A stretch of 64,000 bases of DNA from Hyphomicrobiaceae bacterium. Lineage in GTDB: Bacteria > Pseudomonadota > Alphaproteobacteria > Rhizobiales > Methyloligellaceae. Numbering within the stretch: the stretch's first letter is position 1; the number at the start of each line of letters is the position of its first letter. The notes under the pieces were generated by a model. The model saw nothing but the letters and a program-made list of their open reading frames with translations, was not told the DNA's origin and did not search any database. The position numbers and the translations under genes are program-made. The stretch lies in the NCBI GenBank assembly GCA_028066055.1, contig JALCBY010000013.1, positions 4,725 through 68,724 on the forward strand, given 5' to 3'. Of the stretch, positions 54,601 to 62,900 are shown piece after piece.

Positions 54601-55784
54601 CCGAACTGCGATTCAAGGATATCGCAGAGATTTCATCGGACTGGATTTGGGAATGCGACGATGAACTGCGCTTTACATACTTTTCGGAACGATTCTTCGA
54701 AATCACCGGCGTTCCGACAAAGGATCTGCTGGGCAAGACACGAAACGAGATCGGACACCAGGGCGATGCCGACTGGAGCCGGCACATCGCCGACCTCGAA
54801 GCCCGGCGCCCGTTCCGGGATTTCCGCTACAGCATCAAAACGCAGAATGGTCGCCGGCACTGGTCCGTCAGCGGACGCCCCGTGTTCGACGAGTCCGGCA
54901 TGTTCAGAGGGTATCGCGGGACCGGCGCGGATCTGACATCCGAGGTCGAGGCGGAACAAGAACTCATCCGCCACCGCGACCATCTGCAGGAACTCGTGAA
55001 CGAGGCAACCGCCGAACTGAAGGCAAGGGCGGAGGAACTCCACCAGGCCCTCGAGAAAGAGAAAGAGCTGAACGAGCTCCAGCGCCAGTTCGTGTCCATG
55101 GCAAGTCATGAGTTCCGAACCCCACTCGCCATTATCGACAGTGCCGCACAAAGACTCCATCGCCATGCCGACAAGGCTGAACCGGCAGACGTTACCAAGC
55201 GTGTGGAGAAGATCAGAAATGCGGTTGGACGAATGACCCGCCTCATGGAAAGCACATTGATCGCCGCACGTCTCGACGCCGGCCGCCCGACCATACAGAT
55301 AGACAACTGCGATATTTCCACCCTCATCCGCGAAATATGTTCGCGGCAGCAGGAGATCGCCGAAACACATCAGATTTCGTGCGAAACCCGGGATCTCCCA
55401 CCGACCGTCAAGGCCGATCCACTCGCGCTTGAGCAAGTGTTTACCAACTTGCTCTCCAATGCAGTGAAATATTCGCCCGGCTCTCCCGACATTCGGGTCA
55501 CCGCGTCTGCAGAGCAGCGTGAGATCATTATCTGTGTTGAAGATCAAGGTGTTGGCATCGACGAAGATGAAATCCCAAAGATGTTTCAGCGCTTTTTCCG
55601 GGCACGGACGTCAGCTGGAATCGCCGGGACGGGCATTGGTCTTAACCTCGTAAAAACCTTAGTGGAGTTACATGGTGGGACCGTTGAAGTCGAAAGCAGG
55701 AAAGGCGAAGGCAGCCATTTCACAGTTCGACTGCCGGTCGATGGACCTGGCGCAACAAAAAATGGCGAAACCCAAGCGGCATGA
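51672..55784 (+). CDS. Soluble multi-PAS hybrid-free sensor histidine kinase
   Basis: About 1370 residues without membrane segments. Order: an Aer-like PAS (VTDRAGKIVHVNDRFCDVSR; GKSWTGTIGNLAKDGSPYWV), PAS (LDSSICIFDPDGYMHLANKA), a GAF-like region, a PAS7-type domain (ENMSQGLCMFDAEERLIVCN), two near-duplicate PAS domains (FRSSPAAMAITDMADGSYLD; FQLSPVALAISTPSDGSYFD), two further PAS/PAC domains, a coiled coil, HisKA (SMASHEFRTPLAIIDSAAQR, phospho-His) and HATPase_c (NLLSNAVKYSP, DQGVGIDEDE, GTGIGLNLVKTLVELHGG). It senses cytoplasmic cues, possibly redox. The receiver gene follows after 32 bases. The ATG at 51672 was preferred over TTG at 51615, which lies in the repeat. Confidence 0.92.
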   Translation: MHSAEQKSILPTSDKDDLRDAIGHISQHSNTLSSLQLMIESHLLISVTDRAGKIVHVNDRFCDVSRYTREELVGQTHGIVKSDAHGPAFFEDMWSSISSGKSWTGTIGNLAKDGSPYWVQSTINPIYNTAAEIVGYAAIFTDISSEHARATAEAEKAQRKLKTLEAAFDCLDSSICIFDPDGYMHLANKAQREMYLDSAVHAGDVFDLKEIARRRRPDLSDEEAQEYVEAFLSRDTEEKRRLADGRTIQVSRTVTPDGYVIGLHTDISELVAQTELLASQAAAMNLMKAIATDANESKEADVAYANCLKRICRFTGWEIGHVYFPADDNTDKSDPDGAWYFSDGPRFDSFKSATERALRNPGAGLPQRVFERGEPVWLRDVTSEPNDPRAEAARQLDIVGGCAFPVSAGNKVVAVLEFYASTPIAPNPMLEEVLSHVCTQMGRVAERDQAERQLMKRVAAELKRWDRRLIEQNERFNAALENMSQGLCMFDAEERLIVCNERYSSLYGLTADLIKPGTTLSEIVRHRINNGLYAGGSPEAYIKERRDWAQTKSTERTLHHLSDGRVISVSKRPLPGGGWVSTHEDISDRHKAQKALQQSREMSSKAFRSSPAAMAITDMADGSYLDVNETWATLLGYSHKEAMASSAVKLGIWIDPKARERFLEQVSAVGSVRSFETRFHAKNGDILDVLVSGERLELDGTTRLLASATDITERKRAEKALVESQELFQKAFQLSPVALAISTPSDGSYFDVNDAWMEMFGYSREEAQESTALNLGIWVDPDDRARLRHLLQTSDGSVREFETTQKTKDGRILNVLIYCGYVEVRGEMLLFFAIHDITERKRAERALKDSEQRFKALIETLNVVPWRFDPKQMRFNYVGPQAEEVFGYPVEDWYQPNFWTNSIHPEDREKAVQICADATKRCEDHDFEYRILKADGSSLWVRDVVSVFVENGEVTELRGILIDISDRKRAELALRDSELRFKDIAEISSDWIWECDDELRFTYFSERFFEITGVPTKDLLGKTRNEIGHQGDADWSRHIADLEARRPFRDFRYSIKTQNGRRHWSVSGRPVFDESGMFRGYRGTGADLTSEVEAEQELIRHRDHLQELVNEATAELKARAEELHQALEKEKELNELQRQFVSMASHEFRTPLAIIDSAAQRLHRHADKAEPADVTKRVEKIRNAVGRMTRLMESTLIAARLDAGRPTIQIDNCDISTLIREICSRQQEIAETHQISCETRDLPPTVKADPLALEQVFTNLLSNAVKYSPGSPDIRVTASAEQREIIICVEDQGVGIDEDEIPKMFQRFFRARTSAGIAGTGIGLNLVKTLVELHGGTVEVESRKGEGSHFTVRLPVDGPGATKNGETQAA

Positions 55785-55816
55785 CTGACGCGCAATTCGC
55801 GCAATAGGAGGATCGT

Positions 55817-56248
55817 ATGGCCGCCACCATTCTAGTAGTCGACGATGAAGCTCTCCTGAGGGAGGACATTGTCGAGGAGCTTGAGGACGAAGGATACCGC
55901 GTGCTTGAAGCCGGTGACGGTCATGAGGGCCTGAAGCAGATTCTTCAGCATCGCCCGGACCTCGTCGTGTGCGATATCACGATGCCGCGCAAGAACGGCT
56001 ACGAACTTCTCAAGGAGGTCAGGGGCGATCACGGCATCTCCGCGGAAATGCCGTTCATCTTCCTGTCCGCGCTGGCCGACAAGCAACATGTGGTTGCGGG
56101 TCTGAAACTCGGCGCTGACAACTATCTGACCAAGCCCGTCGACTTCGACGTGTTGCGGATAAAGGTCAAGGCGTGTCTGCGCCAGGTCGATCGCATCCGC
56201 ACCACCGTCATGACAGGGCCGAACGACGAAGTCCTCCTGGACTGCTGA
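55817..56248 (+). CDS. Single-domain response regulator
   Basis: 143 residues, receiver domain only. Acidic pocket VVDDE (Asp9, Asp10), phospho-acceptor Asp53 in VVCDITMPRKNG, Thr/Ser position in FLSALADK and the conserved Lys106 in NYLTKPVDF. There is no DNA-binding output domain, so it probably acts on protein partners or as a phosphate relay. AGGAGG lies seven bases before the ATG. It directly follows the multi-PAS kinase, its evident partner. Confidence 0.93.
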   Translation: MAATILVVDDEALLREDIVEELEDEGYRVLEAGDGHEGLKQILQHRPDLVVCDITMPRKNGYELLKEVRGDHGISAEMPFIFLSALADKQHVVAGLKLGADNYLTKPVDFDVLRIKVKACLRQVDRIRTTVMTGPNDEVLLDC

Positions 56249-56281
56249 TCTGCCCAAGGCGTCTCGTCGCCGACCGACAAC

Positions 56282-56308
56282 CCCGGGCCGCATCTCAAGA
56301 TGCCCGGG
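56282..56308. terminator. Probable bidirectional terminator hairpin
   Basis: Inner stem GCATC/GATGC with loop TCAA and outer stem CCCGG/CCGGG (three bulged bases) between the response regulator and the convergent nuclease gene; followed by ATTTC on the plus strand. Weak U-tract. Confidence 0.45.
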
Positions 56309-56311
56309 ATT

Positions 56312-57154
56312 TCACTTGTTCTCACTTTCAAGCAGTTCGATTTGTTCCGGGTGCGTGACCTTGATGGCCGGACCGTTCCAGTTTTCAAGCCACCCGCGCG
56401 CGCGGATGGCCTTTCCTTCCAACGCTTCGAGATTGACATCCGACCCCCGGAACATGCGGCGGTTCTTGGCGGCAATCGCAATCGTGAAATCGCGGCGCCA
56501 GTCATCGTCAAAATTCAGGAACGTCCATTTCGGGGTCGTTGCAACCGACCGCACGGTGCCTTCAACCAGTTGAAAGCTAAAACGCCGTTTCGATAGCGCA
56601 TCCGTGTCGGCAGCCGAAATCGCCGTGAACTGCTCCTTGCTCCAAAGCCCGACCGAGTTCGCACGGGCCCTCTCTTCGACACGCTGCAAATCGCGCGCGC
56701 AGGCGCGATGCCGGGAAAACGAAACAACGCGCGCCAGCCCGGCAGAGACAAGGTGTGCCTGCACCCAGATACGCTCCTCCCCGCGCATCACAAAGACATG
56801 CGCGAGAATTCGGTTATGACGGTCCCGCCGTTCTTCACCTTCGGCGAAACGCAACTCGAGCGGGTGCGACTTCGTGAGCGCTGCAAGTGCACGGCGTGCT
56901 GCGTCCGCCGGCGGCCAGGGGGCCGGTTTCTTCCACCAGCGTGGCGTTTGCGGAGGAAGAACGCCGACCAGGCGGACTTCACTTCCATCTTCGAGGTGAA
57001 GCGTCTGTGCATCCGCGACGCCGCTGACGCGAACGAGCTTGTGCGATGTCGTTTTACAAGCCGCATGCACCGGAGCCGTCGCCACCGTCATGCAGCCAAG
57101 GCACCAAGCTTTCACGGCCAAGACCGCGATCGGGCTAAACCTCACGGTCCCCAT
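56312..57154 (-). CDS. Exported thermonuclease-like (SNase) protein
   Basis: 280 residues. A signal peptide (FSPIAVLAVKAWCLGC to APVHA) precedes a staphylococcal-nuclease-like OB domain: VRVSGVADAQTLHLEDGSEV, VRLVGVLPPQTP, RDRHNRILAHVFV and ARANSVGLWSKEQF. Some family catalytic residues are changed: the first Asp of the usual D-G-D-T motif is A-D-A-Q here, and the usual R-x-x-G-x-D-x-P-E appears as R-L-V-G-V-L-P-P-Q, so nuclease activity may be lost. A C-terminal domain of about 90 residues follows. It overlaps the modC 3' end by 20 bases, suggesting co-transcription with modABC. Confidence 0.75.
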   Translation of the reverse strand: MGTVRFSPIAVLAVKAWCLGCMTVATAPVHAACKTTSHKLVRVSGVADAQTLHLEDGSEVRLVGVLPPQTPRWWKKPAPWPPADAARRALAALTKSHPLELRFAEGEERRDRHNRILAHVFVMRGEERIWVQAHLVSAGLARVVSFSRHRACARDLQRVEERARANSVGLWSKEQFTAISAADTDALSKRRFSFQLVEGTVRSVATTPKWTFLNFDDDWRRDFTIAIAAKNRRMFRGSDVNLEALEGKAIRARGWLENWNGPAIKVTHPEQIELLESENK

Positions 57155-58289
57155 CTTCCTCAGTCGCCGGAACCGACTTCATCAGATGAATATCGTCAGA
57201 CCGCAAGGAAACGCCGATTTGCTCGCCCGGCGCGAGCGAATTGCGCATCGCAGCGTGCGAAGAGATCGACATGAACAACGGATGTGCGTCATAGCCCTCT
57301 ACGGCAATCGCAACCAGCACGCTCTCGCCAAGTCGAACCGTACTTTCGATCACGCCGCGCACCGGATTCTCACGCACGCCTCGTGACGGGCGAACCCGGC
57401 GATGCAGAATAACGCTACCGGTCGGGATCACCCAATCGACAGCTTCGCCCGCGGCGAACTCTTCGCGGAATCTCACCTCGATGCTGTTGCCTCCCCATAA
57501 CAGCCGGGTCATCCTCCGGCGCCTGTCCTGTTCGACAATCTTCGCCGGGAAGATGTTTTTCTGGTCTATCAGACGCGCGACATTTCTGTCTGCCGGGCGT
57601 GTCAGAATCTCGAATGTCGGCCCATCCTGCAACGTTTGCCCGTGATGGAGAATACTCATCCGATCGCTGAGCAGCACGGCTTCTTCCAGGTCATGCGTGA
57701 CCAGAACGATCGGCATCTGCAGCTGACTGCGCAACTGCCCGAGCTCACGATGAAGCCGCTGCCGCGTAACCCGGTCTACTGCAGAGAAAGGTTCATCAAG
57801 CAGAAGAACATCCGGGTCTCTTGCAAGCGCCCGGGCAAGGGCGACCCGTTGCTGCTGGCCGCCGGAAAGTTGTGCCGGACGTCGGGACTGAAGGCCGCCG
57901 AGCCTGACCAGCTCGAGAAGCTCATCGGCGCGGCGCGCGCGGGACCGAGCGGAACCCCCATCGATCCCTTCCATGACGTTTACTCGCGCCGACAGATGGG
58001 GAAAGAGCGCGTAGCTTTGAAAGACGAGGCCGACCCGCCTCTGGCGTGTGGGAACGTCAACGCCCGTCTCGGAATCGTACCAGAGTTCTCCGTTGCTCGA
58101 GATCCGTCCCTCGGCGATCCGGTCCAGACCGGCGATAGCACGCAGGATGGTTGTCTTGCCGCTGCCGGAAGGTCCGACCAGGGCGAGCACCTCGCCAGGC
58201 GCACAACTGATCCTGGCGTCCAGAGGAATCGGCGCACGCTGCCTGAGCCGGACGTCGAGGCCATGGGTTTCGTCAGTTGTGTCCGACAT
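57135..58289 (-). CDS. modC: Molybdate ABC transporter ATP-binding protein
   Basis: About 384 residues. ABC ATPase domain: Walker A LVGPSGSGKTTILRAIAGL, Q-loop VFQSYALFPHLSA, signature LSGGQQQRVALARALARD, Walker B VLLLDEPFSAVD and H-loop VLVTHDLEEAV. The C-terminal regulatory region includes RRVRPSRGVRENPVRGVIES and VSLRSDDIHLMKS. The MOP/TOBE part resembles ModC and, after modB-modA, the assignment to molybdate (or tungstate) import is firm. The start ATG at 58289 overlaps the modB stop by 17 bases. No ModE regulator gene or clear ModE box was seen. Confidence 0.93.
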   Translation of the reverse strand: MSDTTDETHGLDVRLRQRAPIPLDARISCAPGEVLALVGPSGSGKTTILRAIAGLDRIAEGRISSNGELWYDSETGVDVPTRQRRVGLVFQSYALFPHLSARVNVMEGIDGGSARSRARRADELLELVRLGGLQSRRPAQLSGGQQQRVALARALARDPDVLLLDEPFSAVDRVTRQRLHRELGQLRSQLQMPIVLVTHDLEEAVLLSDRMSILHHGQTLQDGPTFEILTRPADRNVARLIDQKNIFPAKIVEQDRRRRMTRLLWGGNSIEVRFREEFAAGEAVDWVIPTGSVILHRRVRPSRGVRENPVRGVIESTVRLGESVLVAIAVEGYDAHPLFMSISSHAAMRNSLAPGEQIGVSLRSDDIHLMKSVPATEEDGDREV

Positions 58290-58941
58290 CGGCTTTCGTC
58301 GTGACGACGTTGGCGATTGCGATTGCCGCAAGTGAGATCACAAGCAGGAGAGCCGACATGGCGCCTGCGGCGGCGTTGTCGAACGCCTGAACCCGGTCGT
58401 AAATTTCGATCGCCGCCGTCCGGGTTTCGCCTGGAATGCTTCCCCCTACCATCAATACGACACCGAATTCACCGATGGTATGAGCGAACACAAGTACCAA
58501 CGCAGTCATGATCCCGGGCCATGCAAGAGGAAGGTCGATCCGCCAGAGAATACGCCACCGCCCCATACCACAGCATGCTGCCGCATCCCGAACCTCCGTT
58601 GAAATCGCCTCGAATGCACGCTGCATCGGCTGCACCGCAAACGGCAGGTTGAAAATGAGGGAGGCAATCAGAATTCCTTCGAATGTGAAGACCAGCGGCG
58701 CACCGAAAACGCTCTCGTAGACTCGCCCTATGGGAGAGGCACGTCCCATGCTGACGAGGAGATAGTAACCGAGCACGGTCGGCGGCAGGACAAGAGGCAG
58801 CGCCATCGCAGCCTCCACGAAGACGCGTCCCGGATAACGCCTCCAGGCAAGGTGACGGGCAATGAACATGCTGATCGGCAGCAGGAGAACCACAGTCCAT
58901 CCGGCAAGCTTCACTGACAAAAGAAAGGCGGTCCAATCCAC
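58273..58941 (-). CDS. modB: Molybdate ABC transporter permease
   Basis: 222 residues with about five membrane segments. The EAA loop of binding-protein-dependent permeases is EVRDAAACCGMGRWRILWRI. AMALPLVLPPTVLGYYLLVS and TALVLVFAHTIGEFGVVLMV are strongly conserved ModB stretches. The start is GTG at 58941 with GAGGAG nine bases upstream. Overlapping stop and start with modC and a six-base gap to modA show one operon. Confidence 0.95.
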   Translation of the reverse strand: MDWTAFLLSVKLAGWTVVLLLPISMFIARHLAWRRYPGRVFVEAAMALPLVLPPTVLGYYLLVSMGRASPIGRVYESVFGAPLVFTFEGILIASLIFNLPFAVQPMQRAFEAISTEVRDAAACCGMGRWRILWRIDLPLAWPGIMTALVLVFAHTIGEFGVVLMVGGSIPGETRTAAIEIYDRVQAFDNAAAGAMSALLLVISLAAIAIANVVTTKADVGHN

Positions 58942-58947
58942 GATTGG

Positions 58948-59751
58948 CTACTCCTCACCAGGGTCGGAAAAGCCATAGCGGGCAAACACCTCACGCGCCT
59001 TTGCGCTGCCAAGAAATGAGAAAAAACGTTTTGCGTGATCGCCTGCCGCAGGCAACAGCGCCATGCGATGCCGAATAGGGCTGTGCCATTTCTCCGCGAT
59101 GACCTCATATACGCCCTGGCCCGCGAACTCCGGAGCCACCGCCAGGGACTGCGAAATGAGCGCACCGTCGCTGGACCCGGTGGCCGCGAACTGCGCTGTC
59201 TGCGACACATTTTCACCGAGCACCAGCCGCGACCCGATCGCGTCCCAGATTTTGGCATGCTGTAACGCTTCGCGCGCGGCGCGGCCGTAAGGCGCGTGTT
59301 CCGGATTGGGAATGGCAAACCGGCGAAGCTCGCCTTGTTCGAGCGCAGCGCTGACACCCGCAAGGCCCCGATCCGGCGAAATCGGCGAGCCTCGTGGCAC
59401 GAAGAGAGCCAACCGTCCCAACGCATACAGAACGCCGCGATCTTTCGTCAAACGAGCTTGTGCCAGCGTGTCGATCAAGATCTCATCGGCGGAGAGAAAC
59501 AGCTCGAACGGCGCACCCTGTCGAATCTGTCGCGCGAGATTGCCTGATGATCCAAAGCTGAATCGGGGACTGAACCCGGATTCGGCGGCGAACGCCGCTG
59601 CGACTTCCGGCAGTGCCGAACGCAGGCTTGCCGCCGCGGCGACAAGAGGCGGATGCGCTGCTGCCCGCCCGGCAGCGGCTCCTGTGAGCGAGAGCAAGCC
59701 AATTGCGGAAGTCGAGAGGATGCCGCCAATGACGTGACGCCGGCAGAACAT
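58948..59751 (-). CDS. modA: Molybdate ABC transporter substrate-binding protein
   Basis: About 267 residues. A Tat-like or Sec signal with RRHVIGGILSTSAIGLLSLT leads to a periplasmic binding protein: VAAAASLRSALPEVAAAF, FSFGSSGNLARQIRQGAPFE (ligand-binding serines), FLSADEILIDTLAQARL, and AIPNPEHAPYGRAAREALQH, typical of ModA. The start was set at ATG 59751 (MFCRRHVIGG) with AGG upstream. It is the first gene of modABC, with a good promoter at 59786-59814. Confidence 0.94.
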   Translation of the reverse strand: MFCRRHVIGGILSTSAIGLLSLTGAAAGRAAAHPPLVAAAASLRSALPEVAAAFAAESGFSPRFSFGSSGNLARQIRQGAPFELFLSADEILIDTLAQARLTKDRGVLYALGRLALFVPRGSPISPDRGLAGVSAALEQGELRRFAIPNPEHAPYGRAAREALQHAKIWDAIGSRLVLGENVSQTAQFAATGSSDGALISQSLAVAPEFAGQGVYEVIAEKWHSPIRHRMALLPAAGDHAKRFFSFLGSAKAREVFARYGFSDPGEE

Positions 59752-59785
59752 GATGCGACCTGTACTCAACGCATTTTTCTCATTT

Positions 59786-59814
59786 GTTGTAGCGGCTTGG
59801 CGGGAGCCTATCAA
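59786..59814 (-). promoter_or_regulatory. Probable promoter of modABC
   Basis: On the minus strand TTGATA (59809-59814), 17 bases, TACAAC (59786-59791), about 35 bases before the modA start. Overlapping arms TTGTTG (59785-59790) and CAACAA (59812-59817), with an inner GGCT/AGCC pair, form an inverted repeat across the promoter. Confidence 0.5.
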
Positions 59815-59897
59815 CAAGCCCACAGGCATGCGCTGCGCCCAAATCCATGCGCATCGCACAACTTTCAAGTGAGTCACGGAAAGTCACAATTGCGTTA

Positions 59898-59926
59898 TTG
59901 AGTATGATCCGGCAACTGTCTATTGT
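59898..59926 (+). promoter_or_regulatory. Possible promoter of the large exported repeat protein
   Basis: TTGAGT (59898-59903), 17 bases, TATTGT (59921-59926), 37 bases before the GTG start. Moderate match. Confidence 0.4.
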
Positions 59927-59962
59927 CGATTTGGACGTTCTGTCCTGGGGGAGTTGCAAGAC

Positions 59963-62900
59963 GTGCGTGCCGACGGCAGTCGTGAACATCTCGGATTTGT
60001 GCGAAGTTCGAACCGCAATTGGCCTCTACTGCCAATCCGGCATCACATACACCGTATCCTTCTCATCCTGGTATTTTCGATCTTCTCAGTTGCGCTTGCT
60101 ACAACCATAGCGTTAGCGCAGCAGAGCAAGCCTGGTGTTGTCGGTCTTGGCGACCTTGTGGTCTCGGGCGCATCGGGGACCGTCGCGCCGCCCGCGGGCA
60201 CACCGCTTCCCGCCGGTGTCAATGCTCTCGACGAGACACTCATCGATCCGAACGGCGCTTCGATCAAGGTGTTCGACGTGCGCAATCCGGGCGGCCCGCC
60301 TGACGGACAGGTGATTAACGCACCGGTCAAGTATCAGGTTTTTGCACGCGATATTGGCCAGGTCTTCGGATTGGCGCTCGACCGGGCCGACCCGCCGAAC
60401 ATCTACGCTGCCAGCAGCTCCGTTCTTGGATTGCAGATCGTTGTTCCGGACGCGGACGGAGACGGGCGGCCAGAACGTCTAAAACTCGGCCAACCCGGCG
60501 CGCAATGGATGGAGGGCCAGTTCGGCACGGCGCAGGGCGGCGGGCCCGGCACAGTCTGGAAGATCGACGGTGAAACGGGCGAGGTCACCAAATTCGCGGA
60601 CGTCCTGTCGGCGGGCGTGCCCAATTCGGGCCCGGGCCTCGGCAACATCGCCCACGACGCAAAACACAAGCAGTTCTTCGTGTCCGATCTCGACACCGGG
60701 ATGATCCATCGCCTCGGAGAAGGTGGTGCGGATCTCGGCACTTATGACCACGGACTTCAGGGCCGTCCGGCGAATGGGCTGGAAGCCCTGCCGGACGACG
60801 GGCAGCTTGCTGATATCACCAATCCTGCCTTTGACGCGGAGGACTCAAACAGTTGGGGACTGACGCCGCCAGGCCGCCGTGTCTGGGGTCTGGCCGTGCA
60901 CGGCGGCCGGCTCTATTACGCTGTCGAGGAAGGTCCGCAGATCTGGTCGATCGGCCTCACCGCCGATGGCGGCTTCGGGTCCGATCCGCGCTGGGAGCTC
61001 GATGTTCCTTCCGACCCCAGCCCATACCCCGTTTCCGATATCGCGTTCCAGTCGAACGGTCGCATGCTGCTGGCCCAGCGCGGCGGCATCGTCTCACGCT
61101 ACGACTATTCGCAATATCACACGCCCCGCAAAACACGCGTCCTGCGTTACCGGCTTGAGTCACCTGACGACACGGCAACGCCGAGCCGCTGGGTTGCCGA
61201 ACCCGAAGATTACGCTGTCGGTTTCCCGGGCAATCATCGCAATACCGCCGGTGGCATCGCCATCGGTTACGGCTACCGGCAGAACCAGGACGGCACCTAT
61301 CGGTTCGGTGCATGTGAAGGCACCTTGTGGTCGACCGGGGACGCGCTGCGCGAAAACCCGGTGCATGCCGCGCGTCTGGCACAAGGCGGCCCGGCGATCG
61401 TGCATGGTCTGCAGGGCAATGCCTTGAACCGTGTCCGGCCTCAGAATGAACCACCCTGGGCAAGTTACTTCGTCGACTATGACGGCCAATTCGAAGATCC
61501 CCAGGCGAGCGGACACGTCGGCGATGTCGAAATTGCCCGCAAGTGCCCGGGCCGCAAACGCGCCGCGATTCTGGATTTGCGCATCATCAAACGCGCCCAG
61601 CCGGTCCGCTGCACGGCCGACAACAACTGCGCCTTCGAGTTCGAGATCAAGAATGTAGGTTCGAAGGTCTATACCGGCCCGCTGGTTATTTACGACACGG
61701 CCCATGACAGCGCCGTTCTTGTCGGCAGCCCGCCCCCGGGATGGGTATGCAAGGAGCCGTTTCCCGGCATCGGTATTTTCGAATGCACGCTTCCCAGTGC
61801 CACGCTCAAGCCCGGAGAAGCCATAACCATCGAACTCACGCTCAAGGTACCCGGCTGGTGGACGCGTCCTGTCTATAACAATTGTGTGGACCTTCTGGTA
61901 CCCGGCGCAGGCGTCGATCAGCGGCCCTATAACAACCGGTCATGCGACTATGTCCCGATCTGTACGCCGGGGGATCCCTTGTGCGTTCCCGATCTTCTGG
62001 TCGAAAAATTCGGATTGTTCGGCGCCTGTGACCCCGCCGGATTATGTGAGTTCGTCGTCCGCATCACGAATGTCGGTGCGGCGAATTACACCGGCCCGTT
62101 GAATGTTCATGACTTCACCACGACCGCCGGCGCAACGCTCGTCGACTGGTCGCCGCAACCCGACTGGACATGCGCCGCGGCAGGTGCCGATAGCCACGAC
62201 TGTACGCTTGCCGGACCGGTTACACTTGCTCCGGGCGAGTTCCGCGAGTTCATCCTCCTTGTTCAGGGTCCGCCCGTCGCACCGGGCTTTACCCACGTCC
62301 AGAACTGCGTCTATTTCGACTGGAAGGGTTTGCCAGGTGATCCCAATCCGCACAATGAATTCGCCTGCGCCGAAATTTCCACCCTGCCGCCGGATCATCC
62401 CGATGCACGCCCCATGGTCAACATCGAGAAGGAAGCCAATCCAACCTGCGGCAGGGCTGGGCCGGGCACGCCCTGGAGCTGTGTGTATGCGGTCAAGATC
62501 ACCAATATCGGCACCAAACCGCTGGAAGGTCCGATCGAGTTCACCGATGAACTTACCGCGCATCCGGCGACGTTGGCTGGCTGGTTGGGCGCGGGCTGGG
62601 CATGCGCGCCTGCGGCTCCGGCCGCGGGGCCTTTCACCTGCACGCATCCTCCGGTGCCCGGCGGGCTCGCACCAGGCGACATTCTCGGCCTGCTGATCGG
62701 GTTCGAGATTCCGGCGGCGACGCCCGTCCCGAGTTGGGAGCTCAACTGCGCGAAGATCAAGTGGGATAATGACGGCGACGGTGCGGAGGAAGACCACGAA
62801 GCCTGCGCCCTTGCACTCGTTTGCGATGCAGGCTCGGCGAACTGTCCGAACGATCTGGCGCTGTTGAAGCAGGGCACCGCCGCATCCTGCCCCAAGGGCA

